A DNA stretch of 20,704 bases, taken from assembly GCA_964459445.1 (NCBI GenBank), contig CAYWMP010000105.1, positions 1-20,704 on the forward strand, read 5' to 3'. A model generated the notes under the pieces. The model had not been told where the DNA came from and did not search any database. It saw only the letters and a program-made list of their open reading frames with translations. Source of the DNA: CAYWMP01 sp964459445 (lineage in GTDB: Bacteria; Desulfobacterota; DSM-4660; Desulfatiglandales; HGW-15). This document shows positions 14,478 through 20,704 of the stretch, one piece after another (positions within the stretch are counted from its first letter, which is position 1; each line of letters opens with the position of its first letter). The translations under genes were made by a program, and so were the position numbers.

Positions 14478-15527
14478 CTATTTGGCGGAAAAGCCGAGGT
14501 TATTTGCGGAAAGACCCTTGGTTGTGAAATCAAATAGTTTGGTGAGGAGGTAGTCGTTACGGAGGGTCGCGTTGGTCGAAAGGATGATGGCCTTTACCCG
14601 TCGTCTTGAGATTTTGACTTCTCGGCCGCTTCGGAAATGCTTTCTCCTATTAATGTTACGGAGGGTGAAAACCGCCATGCCGATGGCCCAAAGGCAGAAT
14701 TTCCGGATGCCTGCTTCATGGGGAGGGATGATTAGGGAATAGGTCAGGGCGTTTCGCAGATGTTCCTGAGCCATGCCGATAAGTTGGCCTAAGCCTTCGC
14801 CAAAGGACTGTACGTATTTGACGATGGAGAGATTTTTGAGGTCAAAACCGACCTCCTCAAAAACATCCTGCGGGAGCCAGCATGCCCCGTACTGCCTGTC
14901 ATCCCATAGGTCTTTCAGGATGTTCGTCATTTGGAGCCCTTGCCCAAAGGAGGAGGCTAATTTAAAAAGCATCTCTCGATTCTTGGAAATCTCCTTGGAA
15001 TACTCACAAAACAGATCCGTAAGCATTTCCCCAACAACGCCGGCCACATAATAACAATAGCTGTCCATTTCCTGAAGGCTCTTTAAGCCGTTGGGGCTTT
15101 TGATTTCTTGAAACCTTAGCATGCCGGTCGCCATGATTTCGGCACACCGTTTCAGTGCCGCCTGCTGGGCGTCCTTTAGGCTGAAGGTCCTCTCGATAAC
15201 AAGGGCCGTATTTTTAATGAGCTCCTTTTCAGTCAAAAGGGTCCTGTCTGAGAGCAAAGGGTAGAGCCCCTCGGCAAACCGATCGGCCGGAGAATGGCCC
15301 ATGACCACATCAATGAATTGCTGAAAAAAAGAACGCTTTTGATCAATGGTTAGACCTGTTTCGTCCTCAATCGTATCGGCTATTCGGCATAACAGGTAGC
15401 CGTTCGTCACGGCTGTGCGAAGGTCGGAAGGGAGCTGTGGGATCGTCAAGGCAAACGAGCGTGAGACGCCCTGGAGCATTTTTTGTTCGAAATCACCCTT
15501 TTGAACTGTCGAACGGGACTCCTTCAT
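14478..15527 (-). CDS. Squalene synthase (single-enzyme type)
   Basis: This 349-residue all-alpha trans-isoprenyl diphosphate synthase probably converts two farnesyl diphosphates to squalene using NAD(P)H. The first Asp-rich motif is DTIED (51-55), the second DLWDD (206-210), and the squalene-synthase signature YCYYVAGVVGE lies at 157-167. A C-terminal region, RNINRRKHFRSGREVKISRR, fits the longer eukaryotic-like or Methylococcus-like squalene synthases rather than the roughly 280-residue HpnC/HpnD proteins; no HpnC/D/E genes are seen nearby. The start at 15527 overlaps the hpnH stop as ATGA. In-frame ATGs at 15536 and 15587 are alternatives; AAGGA lies just ahead of 15536. Translational coupling with hpnH is likely. 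Confidence 0.88.
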   Translation of the reverse strand: MKESRSTVQKGDFEQKMLQGVSRSFALTIPQLPSDLRTAVTNGYLLCRIADTIEDETGLTIDQKRSFFQQFIDVVMGHSPADRFAEGLYPLLSDRTLLTEKELIKNTALVIERTFSLKDAQQAALKRCAEIMATGMLRFQEIKSPNGLKSLQEMDSYCYYVAGVVGEMLTDLFCEYSKEISKNREMLFKLASSFGQGLQMTNILKDLWDDRQYGACWLPQDVFEEVGFDLKNLSIVKYVQSFGEGLGQLIGMAQEHLRNALTYSLIIPPHEAGIRKFCLWAIGMAVFTLRNINRRKHFRSGREVKISRRRVKAIILSTNATLRNDYLLTKLFDFTTKGLSANNLGFSAK

Positions 15528-16582
15528 GAATGACATTTTCCTTTTTCTGAGTCCAAAGGCGGGGAACCGTCCGTTCTGGGGCCGCACACATAGGCCTTGA
15601 GCGCCTTTAGGGGATGGGTAAAGGTATCTTTCACGGCCGTCGGTTCAAACCCGCTGTGGAGCATGCACTGGTTGCATTTTGGATGGCGGCCTCTGCCGTA
15701 TTTATCCCACTCGGTCTCTTCCATAAGCACCTTGTAACTTGAGGCATGGCCTTGGTCCGTAAGAAGATAGCATGGTTTCTGCCATCCGAAAACGTTTCGT
15801 GTCGGATTTCCCCAGGGGGTGCATTGGTATGACTGATTTCCCGCGAGGAAGTCGAGATAGAGATGGGTGTGATTGAACTTCCATTTACGTGTTCTGCCAA
15901 GTTCAAAAATCTGACGGAATAATTGCGTGCTCTTTTTTTGATTGAGAAATGATCCTTGATCGGATGCATACTCGTAATGATATCCGGGTGCCACGGTGAT
16001 GCCCTCAACGCCAAGATCTGAGACAAAATCGAAAAAGCGGGCCGCATCATGGGGGGTGACGCCATTGAACAGGGTGCAATTGATGGTGACGCGGAACCCT
16101 TTATCGAGGGCACTTGTGATGGCCTCAACGGCATGATTAAAAAGCCCAGGCCGCCCTGTTGCGGTGTCATGTATTTCCCTGCTCCCGTCGAGGTGGACCG
16201 AAAAATTGAGATAGGAAGAAGGGACGTAATGCCCTAGACTTTTCTTGAGAAGGAGCGCGTTGGTGCAGAGATAGACGAATCTCTTCATATGAATAATTTC
16301 GTTGACGATTTCCGGCATGTCCTTGTGGAGCAGGGGCTCTCCACCGGCAATGGAAACCATGGGCGCGCCGCATTCTTTAACAGCGGCTACGCATTCCTGA
16401 ACACTGAGCCGTTTTTTGAGGATATTTTCAGGATGGTCGATCTTGCCGCAACCGACACAGGCAAGATTACAATGAAACAGGGGTTCCAGCATCAGGACAA
16501 GGGGGTAGCGTCTGTTGCCCCATGATCTTTGACTGAGGAGGTAACGTGCCACGCGATATTGTTGAATGAGAGGAACACCCAA
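15524..16582 (-). CDS. hpnH: Hopanoid radical SAM protein HpnH (adenosylhopane synthase)
   Basis: This 352-residue radical SAM enzyme adds a 5'-deoxyadenosyl group to hopene, giving adenosylhopane, the first step of the extended hopanoid side chain. The iron-sulfur motif CxxxCxxC is seen as HCNLACVGCGK (Cys38, Cys42, Cys45), followed by SIAGGEPLLHKDMPEI, the GGEP motif that binds SAM. Downstream CTPWGNPTRNVFGWQKPCYLL and CNQCMLHSGFEPTAV are strongly conserved in this family. The start is TTG at 16582, which gives the expected N terminus GVPLIQQYRVARYLL and has AGGAG six bases upstream. The stop overlaps the squalene synthase start. Confidence 0.95.
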   Translation of the reverse strand: MGVPLIQQYRVARYLLSQRSWGNRRYPLVLMLEPLFHCNLACVGCGKIDHPENILKKRLSVQECVAAVKECGAPMVSIAGGEPLLHKDMPEIVNEIIHMKRFVYLCTNALLLKKSLGHYVPSSYLNFSVHLDGSREIHDTATGRPGLFNHAVEAITSALDKGFRVTINCTLFNGVTPHDAARFFDFVSDLGVEGITVAPGYHYEYASDQGSFLNQKKSTQLFRQIFELGRTRKWKFNHTHLYLDFLAGNQSYQCTPWGNPTRNVFGWQKPCYLLTDQGHASSYKVLMEETEWDKYGRGRHPKCNQCMLHSGFEPTAVKDTFTHPLKALKAYVCGPRTDGSPPLDSEKGKCHS

Positions 16583-16588
16583 AACAGG

Positions 16589-16593
16589 CTCCT
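16589..16593 (-). promoter_or_regulatory. Ribosome binding site for the TTG-started hpnH
   Basis: On the minus strand AGGAG lies six bases before the TTG at 16582. It decides this rare start over any internal ATG. Confidence 0.7.
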
Positions 16594-16637
16594 GAAGGGA
16601 AGAGGGTATTGATTAAAGTCTAATTTATCATTTTAAC

Positions 16638-16745
16638 CTATCGCCCCAGCTTGTCAAAGAAGTATGTGACGCTTATAATTCCGCCGGCTGCATTCAATCC
16701 TGTTTTTCGGTCATCCAGGTCGGCATTTGATATTTGGTTAAACAT
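16638..16745 (-). CDS. Candidate 35-residue ORF upstream of hpnH
   Basis: An ATG at 16745 follows a good GGAGA site (about five bases spacing) and opens 35 codons ending in TAG. The peptide begins MFNQISNADLDDRKTG and ends SVTYFFDKLGR. An in-frame stop lies six codons upstream, so it is not the end of a longer open frame here. It sits in the gap between the 10-TM protein and hpnH on the same strand. It could be a small protein, a leader peptide or the decayed end of a barrel-like protein; chance is also possible. I do not recognise it. Confidence 0.25.
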   Translation of the reverse strand: MFNQISNADLDDRKTGLNAAGGIISVTYFFDKLGR

Positions 16746-16836
16746 GAACTCTCCGGTATGTCAAGATCTGAAGAAATAGTCGGCGAAAGCAGCTAGTTGG
16801 TTTCTGTCGTATGCAAGGAACTTTTCTTTCAGGACG

Positions 16837-17937
16837 TCATTCCGAGGTGCCATCCGAGGTCGATTTCGGTCCAAACAAATGCGCCACCGCCACACATTCC
16901 AACCCAAAGGGAAAATACCCGGCATATCCAAGAATCGGCATTTCAAACACCTGGAAGCGATTCACAAGGGGGATATTGTATTCCCATTTTGCAAAACTAT
17001 AGTAGTTCCACATTTCCCAAAAAAATCCGCACATGAGGGCCGCAACGGCCGATGAGATGACCGTGTGCCAATCACCATGGATGATATCCGAGAAGACGTG
17101 AGGTTCTCCGAAAATCGCTTGAAGGGATACAATGATGAGTAAAGGGGATATCCAGAGAAGGGGGAAGAGATAGTTCGGCCGGACACCGATACAGGCAAGG
17201 CCCAATCCGGCACCAAGGAGCACGATCCAGGCCAGAAGCTGTTCGTGGGGCAGAGGAATGGGCCAAAGGTATCGGAATTTTTTGTGGGGCCAGCTATAAC
17301 TGAGGATCCATTCGCGCGTACCCAGGACAGCGGGTAGTACGGTCGAGAAGGGAAGGGTTGCATACCAAAAGTATTCCCAGGGTCCAAAATGGGATCCCAC
17401 GTAGTACCAATTCTGTACGAATCGATTAAGGTACTCAAAGAACCACCAAAAGGCTGCGCTTATGGGAAAGAGTGAGATGTAAAAGGCCGTGCGGTTCTTG
17501 AGGAGGCAGCCCCCGGTCCTGCGAAAGGTGAAGGCGTTTATGGTGATGATATAGGCAAACCAAAGGGGGGTGAAAGTGTGGCCTTGAAGTTCTCCCATCC
17601 AAGGAAATCGACTCCAGGCCAGGATCCATGCGATGATGCCCAAAGCGATACCCGCCCAACCCCACCAGGGAAAGGGGAAGGAGGGTGCGGATTTTTTCTT
17701 GGTATCATGGTTTTTCCGCCGGATAAATTGAAGGAGAAAGGGCGTAGCCACCGCAACAATGAAGAGACCAAACAAAACAAAGGCGAACCGTGAGAAGGGC
17801 TCATGATCAACATACTTGGTCTTGGGCGGGAATTCCAAATAGGGTGTAATAGGCCTATCCGTAAATAGGAGCCCAAACAAAGGAAGCCCAAGGAGCATGA
17901 CCGCAAGGATACCGATTTTGATGATGATCTTTTTCAT
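16837..17937 (-). CDS. Unidentified 10-TM membrane protein upstream of hpnH
   Basis: This 366-residue, very hydrophobic protein has about ten membrane segments (approximately 5-25, 50-71, 90-108, 122-139, 150-170, 188-206, 232-252, 256-276, 291-312, 330-355). It is rich in Trp, Tyr and Phe. The most distinctive part is near the C terminus: FFWEMWNYYSFAKWEYN, then FEMPILGYAGYFPFGLEC, with conserved-looking Glu, Trp and Pro residues inside or beside helices. That pattern suggests a lipid- or isoprenoid-facing enzyme or carrier, but I cannot name a family. The ATG at 17937 starts the first helix; an upstream frame to 18018 adds 27 unlikely residues. It is on the same strand as hpnH, 254 bases upstream, and diverges from the 60-residue gene. 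Confidence 0.75.
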   Translation of the reverse strand: MKKIIIKIGILAVMLLGLPLFGLLFTDRPITPYLEFPPKTKYVDHEPFSRFAFVLFGLFIVAVATPFLLQFIRRKNHDTKKKSAPSFPFPWWGWAGIALGIIAWILAWSRFPWMGELQGHTFTPLWFAYIITINAFTFRRTGGCLLKNRTAFYISLFPISAAFWWFFEYLNRFVQNWYYVGSHFGPWEYFWYATLPFSTVLPAVLGTREWILSYSWPHKKFRYLWPIPLPHEQLLAWIVLLGAGLGLACIGVRPNYLFPLLWISPLLIIVSLQAIFGEPHVFSDIIHGDWHTVISSAVAALMCGFFWEMWNYYSFAKWEYNIPLVNRFQVFEMPILGYAGYFPFGLECVAVAHLFGPKSTSDGTSE

Positions 17938-18112
17938 ACTTACTAAAATTGCATGGATGGATCGGTTTATTCTAAGGGGCAAGGCGTTAACCTGAATATA
18001 CGCCCCGTTTTGTTGCACAGCAAACTCAAATTGTAGATGGAACGGTCCTCTCTAGTATGATAATAGACCTTAACTTCTATTTAAAGTTTCATTGCAAATA
18101 AAGGTATCGGAT

Positions 18113-18118
18113 AAGGAG
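18113..18118 (+). promoter_or_regulatory. Ribosome binding site for the 60-residue gene
   Basis: AAGGAG lies six bases before the ATG at 18125. It supports translation of this short gene and the choice of 18125 over upstream in-frame codons. Confidence 0.65.
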
Positions 18119-18124
18119 CGTGCG

Positions 18125-18307
18125 ATGTCCACAATTCAGCCAAAGGGCGAAAGCGTCAGAAAAGCGATAAAATGGATTTCTGCCGAGAGGCAAGAGAATT
18201 CGAGCAAGACAAATTTAGCACTGATTGAGGAAGCGGGTATGAGGTTCAACCTGTCCCCAAAAGAGCAACAGTTTCTGGTTTCATTCTATGAAGAGAATGG
18301 ATCGTGA
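18125..18307 (+). CDS. Small conserved-looking protein, 60 residues
   Basis: This short soluble protein has a strong ribosome binding site, balanced charged composition and no membrane segment. Two helical parts are suggested: ESVRKAIKWISAERQEN (9-25) and LIEEAGMRFNLSPKEQQFL (33-51), ending in FYEENGS. The pattern 'RKAIKWISxER ... LIEEAxxRFxLSPKExxFL' resembles small hypothetical proteins I associate with Desulfobacterota. No function is known to me. It is transcribed away from the 10-TM gene and converges on the small membrane gene after dnaA. Confidence 0.65.
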   Translation: MSTIQPKGESVRKAIKWISAERQENSSKTNLALIEEAGMRFNLSPKEQQFLVSFYEENGS

Positions 18308-18379
18308 AATCTGAAATTCGTTGAGATAGGGTTCTTTTCAAAAGAGAAGAATAATACAAAAGGTTTTTTGGATTGGGTA

Positions 18380-18637
18380 TTACAACTCCGCTATATCCCT
18401 TCCCTTCATCCTCGACATAATGTAACGAAGAAGCCGAAAAAAGAACCATAGCACAAGGATGATCGCAATCGCACCGGTCAGGAAGGGCATCCAGAAGCCG
18501 TCCCGGTCGAGATGACTCAAGCCCGTCCAAATTGAAACGATGCCTATGAAGAGGATGTAGACAGTAACCAGGGCGGAAGATATGAGTAAGAGCCAGAGAC
18601 CTGCCTTCTTCCAAGGAAATGGCTCGCGCTCGATCAT
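18380..18637 (-). CDS. Small two-helix membrane protein following dnaA
   Basis: This 85-residue protein has two clear membrane helices, at about 12-37 (AGLWLLLISSALVTVYIL...) and 48-74 (FWMPFLTGAIAIILVLWFFF...). They are separated by a short loop, SHLDRDG, and followed by a basic C-terminal tail. Its ATG overlaps the dnaA stop (ATGA), so it is very likely co-translated with dnaA. I do not recognise a family. There is no evidence for a replication role beyond its position. Confidence 0.65.
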   Translation of the reverse strand: MIEREPFPWKKAGLWLLLISSALVTVYILFIGIVSIWTGLSHLDRDGFWMPFLTGAIAIILVLWFFFRLLRYIMSRMKGRDIAEL

Positions 18638-19983
18638 TTTGTTTTTTGTTCCAGCTTTTCCTTAAGAAAGTTTACCTGATTTCTTACCTTACCGTCGATT
18701 CTCATTTTACGCTCAATTACTTCAGCGGAATAGAGCACGGTGGAATGTTTCCGGTTGATGGATCGCCCAATATCTTCCACTGTGGCTTCGGTAAGGTTGC
18801 GGCAGAGGTAAACATAGATACTTCGTGGATAGGCGTGAACTTTCTTTCTCGATTTTGATCGGAGTAGAAGGGGATTCACTTTGAAGTATTTACAGATCAG
18901 TTTTTCAATACTGTTCAGGCTAATCGTCCCTTGATCGGATACGTGGCTCTTAATTTCTTCTCGGGCCAAATCAACGTCTATGCGGGCCTTCAACAGGTCG
19001 GCTTTTGCTCTAAGCCCGCTTAGTGCACTTTCAATTTGGCGAATATCCCTTGTCAGGTGCTTGGCTAGGCTTTGAATGACTTCTTCCGAGAGAGGTAGCC
19101 GCTTTTCATCGGATTTTTTCTTGATAATCTGAATACGTGTCTCAAGATCAGGTCTATCAAGGGTCGTGATAATACCTGCCGTCAAACGGGAGGCGAGTTC
19201 ACGAGAGAGGTTGGGGATATCCTTTGGTAAAAGGGAACTGGTAAAGATGATCCGCCTTTGATCGTTTGCCAGGGCATCCAGAGTATGCCCGAGTTCAACC
19301 TGCGTTTTCTCCTTACCGCTTAGAAAATGCACATCTTCCAGTAGAAGGACATCACAACAGCGGCGGTACTTGTTTTTGAAATCTTGAATTTGATTGTTTT
19401 TGATGGCAAAGACCATCTGGTTCATAAATTCTTCGGCTGTCACGTAACACACTCTAACGCCCTGGTCCTGATCAAGGATGGCATTTCCAATAGCATGGGA
19501 TAGGTGGCTTTTGCCCAAGCCGGTGTTGGATAGCATGTAAAGATGGGGGTAGGTCCAATTGGTATGCGATGCGAGGGTTTTTGAGGCGGAGTAGGCAAAC
19601 TCGTTGCAGTTCCCCACCACAAATCGATCGAATGTGAATTCGGGATTGAGCCATATTCTTCCCGAGTTGCTGTCTCTTCTGATGCTGGGCAGGGGGAGTT
19701 GCCTTTGGTTCGAAAGTATTTCCGGGATCGCTTCCTTTTTTCTGGGGAGCTTGACTTTCAGGCTTAGATCGTAGTCTTCCTGAGTAATTTTTTTCAGGCT
19801 CTCCTTGATCATCTCGCTGTAGTTTTCCTTGACCCACTTGAGCGAGAATTTGTTAGGGCACCCGAGAACTATTGTATCCTTCTTGTTCTCTACCAGGGTG
19901 ATAGGGCTTATCCACATGGAGAAACTCGTGTCGGGAAGCTGCCCTTTCATGCAGCTCTTCGCTTCATCCCAAATCGTTGCCAT
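18634..19983 (-). CDS. dnaA: Chromosomal replication initiator protein DnaA
   Basis: This 449-residue AAA+ initiator binds DnaA boxes and opens the origin. Domain I is at the N terminus (MATIWDEAKSCMKGQLP...FSMWISPI). The ATPase starts near residue 112 (NPEFTFDRFVVGNCNEFAY), with Walker A NTGLGKS (153-159) and Walker B DVLLLEDVHF (211-220), where Glu-Asp replaces the more usual Asp-Asp. The C-terminal helix-turn-helix has SRKKVHAYPRSIYVYLCR and a signature INRKHSTVLYSAEVIERK, with RKHSTV in place of the common RDHSTV/RDHTTV. As I remember it, this is the style of Desulfobacterota DnaA. The start has AGGAG at 19989-19993, five bases away. dnaN is not adjacent downstream; a small membrane protein gene follows instead. 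Confidence 0.95.
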   Translation of the reverse strand: MATIWDEAKSCMKGQLPDTSFSMWISPITLVENKKDTIVLGCPNKFSLKWVKENYSEMIKESLKKITQEDYDLSLKVKLPRKKEAIPEILSNQRQLPLPSIRRDSNSGRIWLNPEFTFDRFVVGNCNEFAYSASKTLASHTNWTYPHLYMLSNTGLGKSHLSHAIGNAILDQDQGVRVCYVTAEEFMNQMVFAIKNNQIQDFKNKYRRCCDVLLLEDVHFLSGKEKTQVELGHTLDALANDQRRIIFTSSLLPKDIPNLSRELASRLTAGIITTLDRPDLETRIQIIKKKSDEKRLPLSEEVIQSLAKHLTRDIRQIESALSGLRAKADLLKARIDVDLAREEIKSHVSDQGTISLNSIEKLICKYFKVNPLLLRSKSRKKVHAYPRSIYVYLCRNLTEATVEDIGRSINRKHSTVLYSAEVIERKMRIDGKVRNQVNFLKEKLEQKTK

Positions 19984-20393
19984 TGTAGCTCCTAAGGTCG
20001 AGAAATCGCGCGGTGAAGTTTGTCCATGTTCATAGAGGGAAATAACCCTATTATAGAATTGCTGTCAAAGCTGATGATACCCAACAACGATTTAGCCTCA
20101 GCCGCATTACTGACATAGGATAAGCTGCTGAAATCAGTTAAATGTTTAATTGAAAAGGAGATAGAGCCAAGACAGGAAACCAACAATGGATGGCGGATGA
20201 TTTGCCTTTGAATTCAAAGGCTTCCATGTAGTTTTTGTAATAGTGAGTAATTATTTCCACACAAGGTGATCTCTCAAATCCTTGGATTTTTGTCCTATTT
20301 CGTCTGTTTTCAATTTCTTTCATTTGATTTTTTCGACAAGGCTTACTGAAAAGGATAAGGCGCAAATTCAGGTAAGATTTTTGCATGAGTTCG

Positions 20394-20416
20394 AAACCCT
20401 TTCATATCAAGGGTTT
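20394..20416. repeat. Hairpin upstream of dnaA
   Basis: AAACCCTT (20394-20401) and AAGGGTTT (20409-20416) pair perfectly around the 7-base loop TCATATC. It is followed on the plus strand by an A/T-rich stretch. It may be a terminator for something transcribed from the right edge, or origin structure. Confidence 0.45.
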
Positions 20417-20477
20417 TCATAGAAGAATCTTTTTAAAAAAAATTGTAAAAGATGTTCACATCAAAAATTGCACGTAA

Positions 20478-20491
20478 AAAAAATATTTTTT
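20478..20491. repeat. 14-base A/T palindrome in the AT-rich tract
   Basis: AAAAAATATTTTTT is a perfect palindrome within an AT-rich segment about 500 bases upstream of dnaA. Such DNA melts easily, which would fit an unwinding element, but no flanking DnaA boxes support that. Confidence 0.4.
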
Positions 20492-20704
20492 CCCTCGAAA
20501 TTTCTTTAATACCACCCGAATGAGGGGAATATAGGGGTGTTTCTGCAAGGTGAAATTGCGAAGCCCCTTGCCTGAAAGGGCTTTTGACTTGCCGGTCCGC
20601 AGAACGCCACGAATGATGGTATTTTTGAAAAGTGAGTATCCGATATGTCTATTGGGCTGGGGCGTTCGCCGGTTATAGAAAAGGAAAAGGGAAGCTATCA
20701 ATTC

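Larger units (their letters stand above)
19984..20704. other. 721-base region upstream of dnaA without a secure gene
   Basis: The stretch is AT-rich in its middle (about 20431-20512) and should hold the dnaA promoter and possibly origin DNA. A good -10-like TATAAT occurs on the minus strand in TTCTATAATAGGG (about 20048-20060), but no matching -35 element sits at the right distance. I found no convincing cluster of TTATCCACA boxes; the only perfect copy is inside dnaA (19908-19916), where it encodes conserved residues. An 82-codon minus frame (20138-20386) looks non-coding. The frame open from the right edge to 20456 is unidentified and could be a partial gene. Confidence 0.5.

Noticed and set aside
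14435..14533. N-terminal extension of hpnA by 33 codons
   Set aside because: It overlaps the end of squalene synthase and lies ahead of the Rossmann strand, which begins right at the ATG at 14434.
15631..16170. 179-codon minus-strand ORF
   Set aside because: Shifted frame inside hpnH; the hpnH frame carries the CxxxCxxC and SAM motifs.
19908..19916. Perfect TTATCCACA DnaA box
   Set aside because: Inside the dnaA coding sequence at codons for the conserved Met-Trp-Ile-Ser; a single copy explained by protein conservation, with no cluster around it.
20048..20080. TTGACA followed by TATAAT upstream of dnaA as a promoter
   Set aside because: The two hexamers are only seven bases apart, far too close to act as a -35/-10 pair; only the TATAAT may be meaningful.
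20138..20386. 82-codon minus-strand ORF upstream of dnaA
   Set aside because: No family resemblance, no clear ribosome site, AT-rich intergenic composition.

Overview
The window looks like a chromosomal segment of a hopanoid-producing, Gram-negative, probably anaerobic bacterium, most likely a Desulfobacterota (deltaproteobacterial) lineage. This rests on the style of DnaA, on a hopanoid locus with outer-membrane-trafficking genes, and on short dispersed intergenic repeats of a kind I associate with that group. It is an inference, not a database result. I see no rRNA, tRNA, CRISPR array, intact insertion sequence or phage gene.

Layout. The left part (1-4132, plus strand) is a loose set of genes: the C-terminal part of an acylating aldehyde dehydrogenase cut by the window edge, a C-terminally truncated EamA/DMT permease, an SGNH-type hydrolase overlapping a HAD phosphatase by ATGA, and a Nudix ADP-ribose pyrophosphatase. 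The minus strand from 17937 down to 4149 is dominated by a hopanoid locus. In transcription order it holds an unidentified 10-TM membrane protein, hpnH, squalene synthase, hpnA, hpnL, hpnM, shc (hpnF), hpnG and hpnN, then a phosphocholine-cytidylyltransferase-like nucleotidyltransferase and a CDP-alcohol phosphotransferase. The right part holds dnaA and a small membrane protein (minus strand), a 60-residue conserved-looking protein (plus strand), and about 720 bases upstream of dnaA with no secure gene.

How the genes fit together. Squalene synthase makes squalene from farnesyl diphosphate. Shc cyclises it to hopene/hopanol. HpnH adds an adenosyl unit and HpnG removes adenine, giving the ribosyl-type side chain. 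HpnA is a sugar epimerase/reductase-like enzyme of this pathway. HpnL, HpnM and HpnN are membrane and periplasmic factors associated with hopanoid handling and transport to the outer membrane. The nucleotidyltransferase and CDP-alcohol phosphotransferase form a complete two-step 'activate a phospho-alcohol with CTP, then transfer it to an alcohol acceptor' module, so a polar-lipid head-group role is plausible but unproven.

Non-coding structure. Three intergenic segments (765-937, 4801-5040, 5871-6130) are bounded by imperfect inverted repeats and look like small non-autonomous or dispersed repeats. Two share the same end sequence, TGACAGGATAACAGGAT or a variant, and in both the first TGA of the repeat is the stop codon of the neighbouring gene (the nucleotidyltransferase and hpnN). 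The 5871-6130 segment also contains a long hairpin with 21-base arms (one mismatch) and a second perfect 9-base hairpin.
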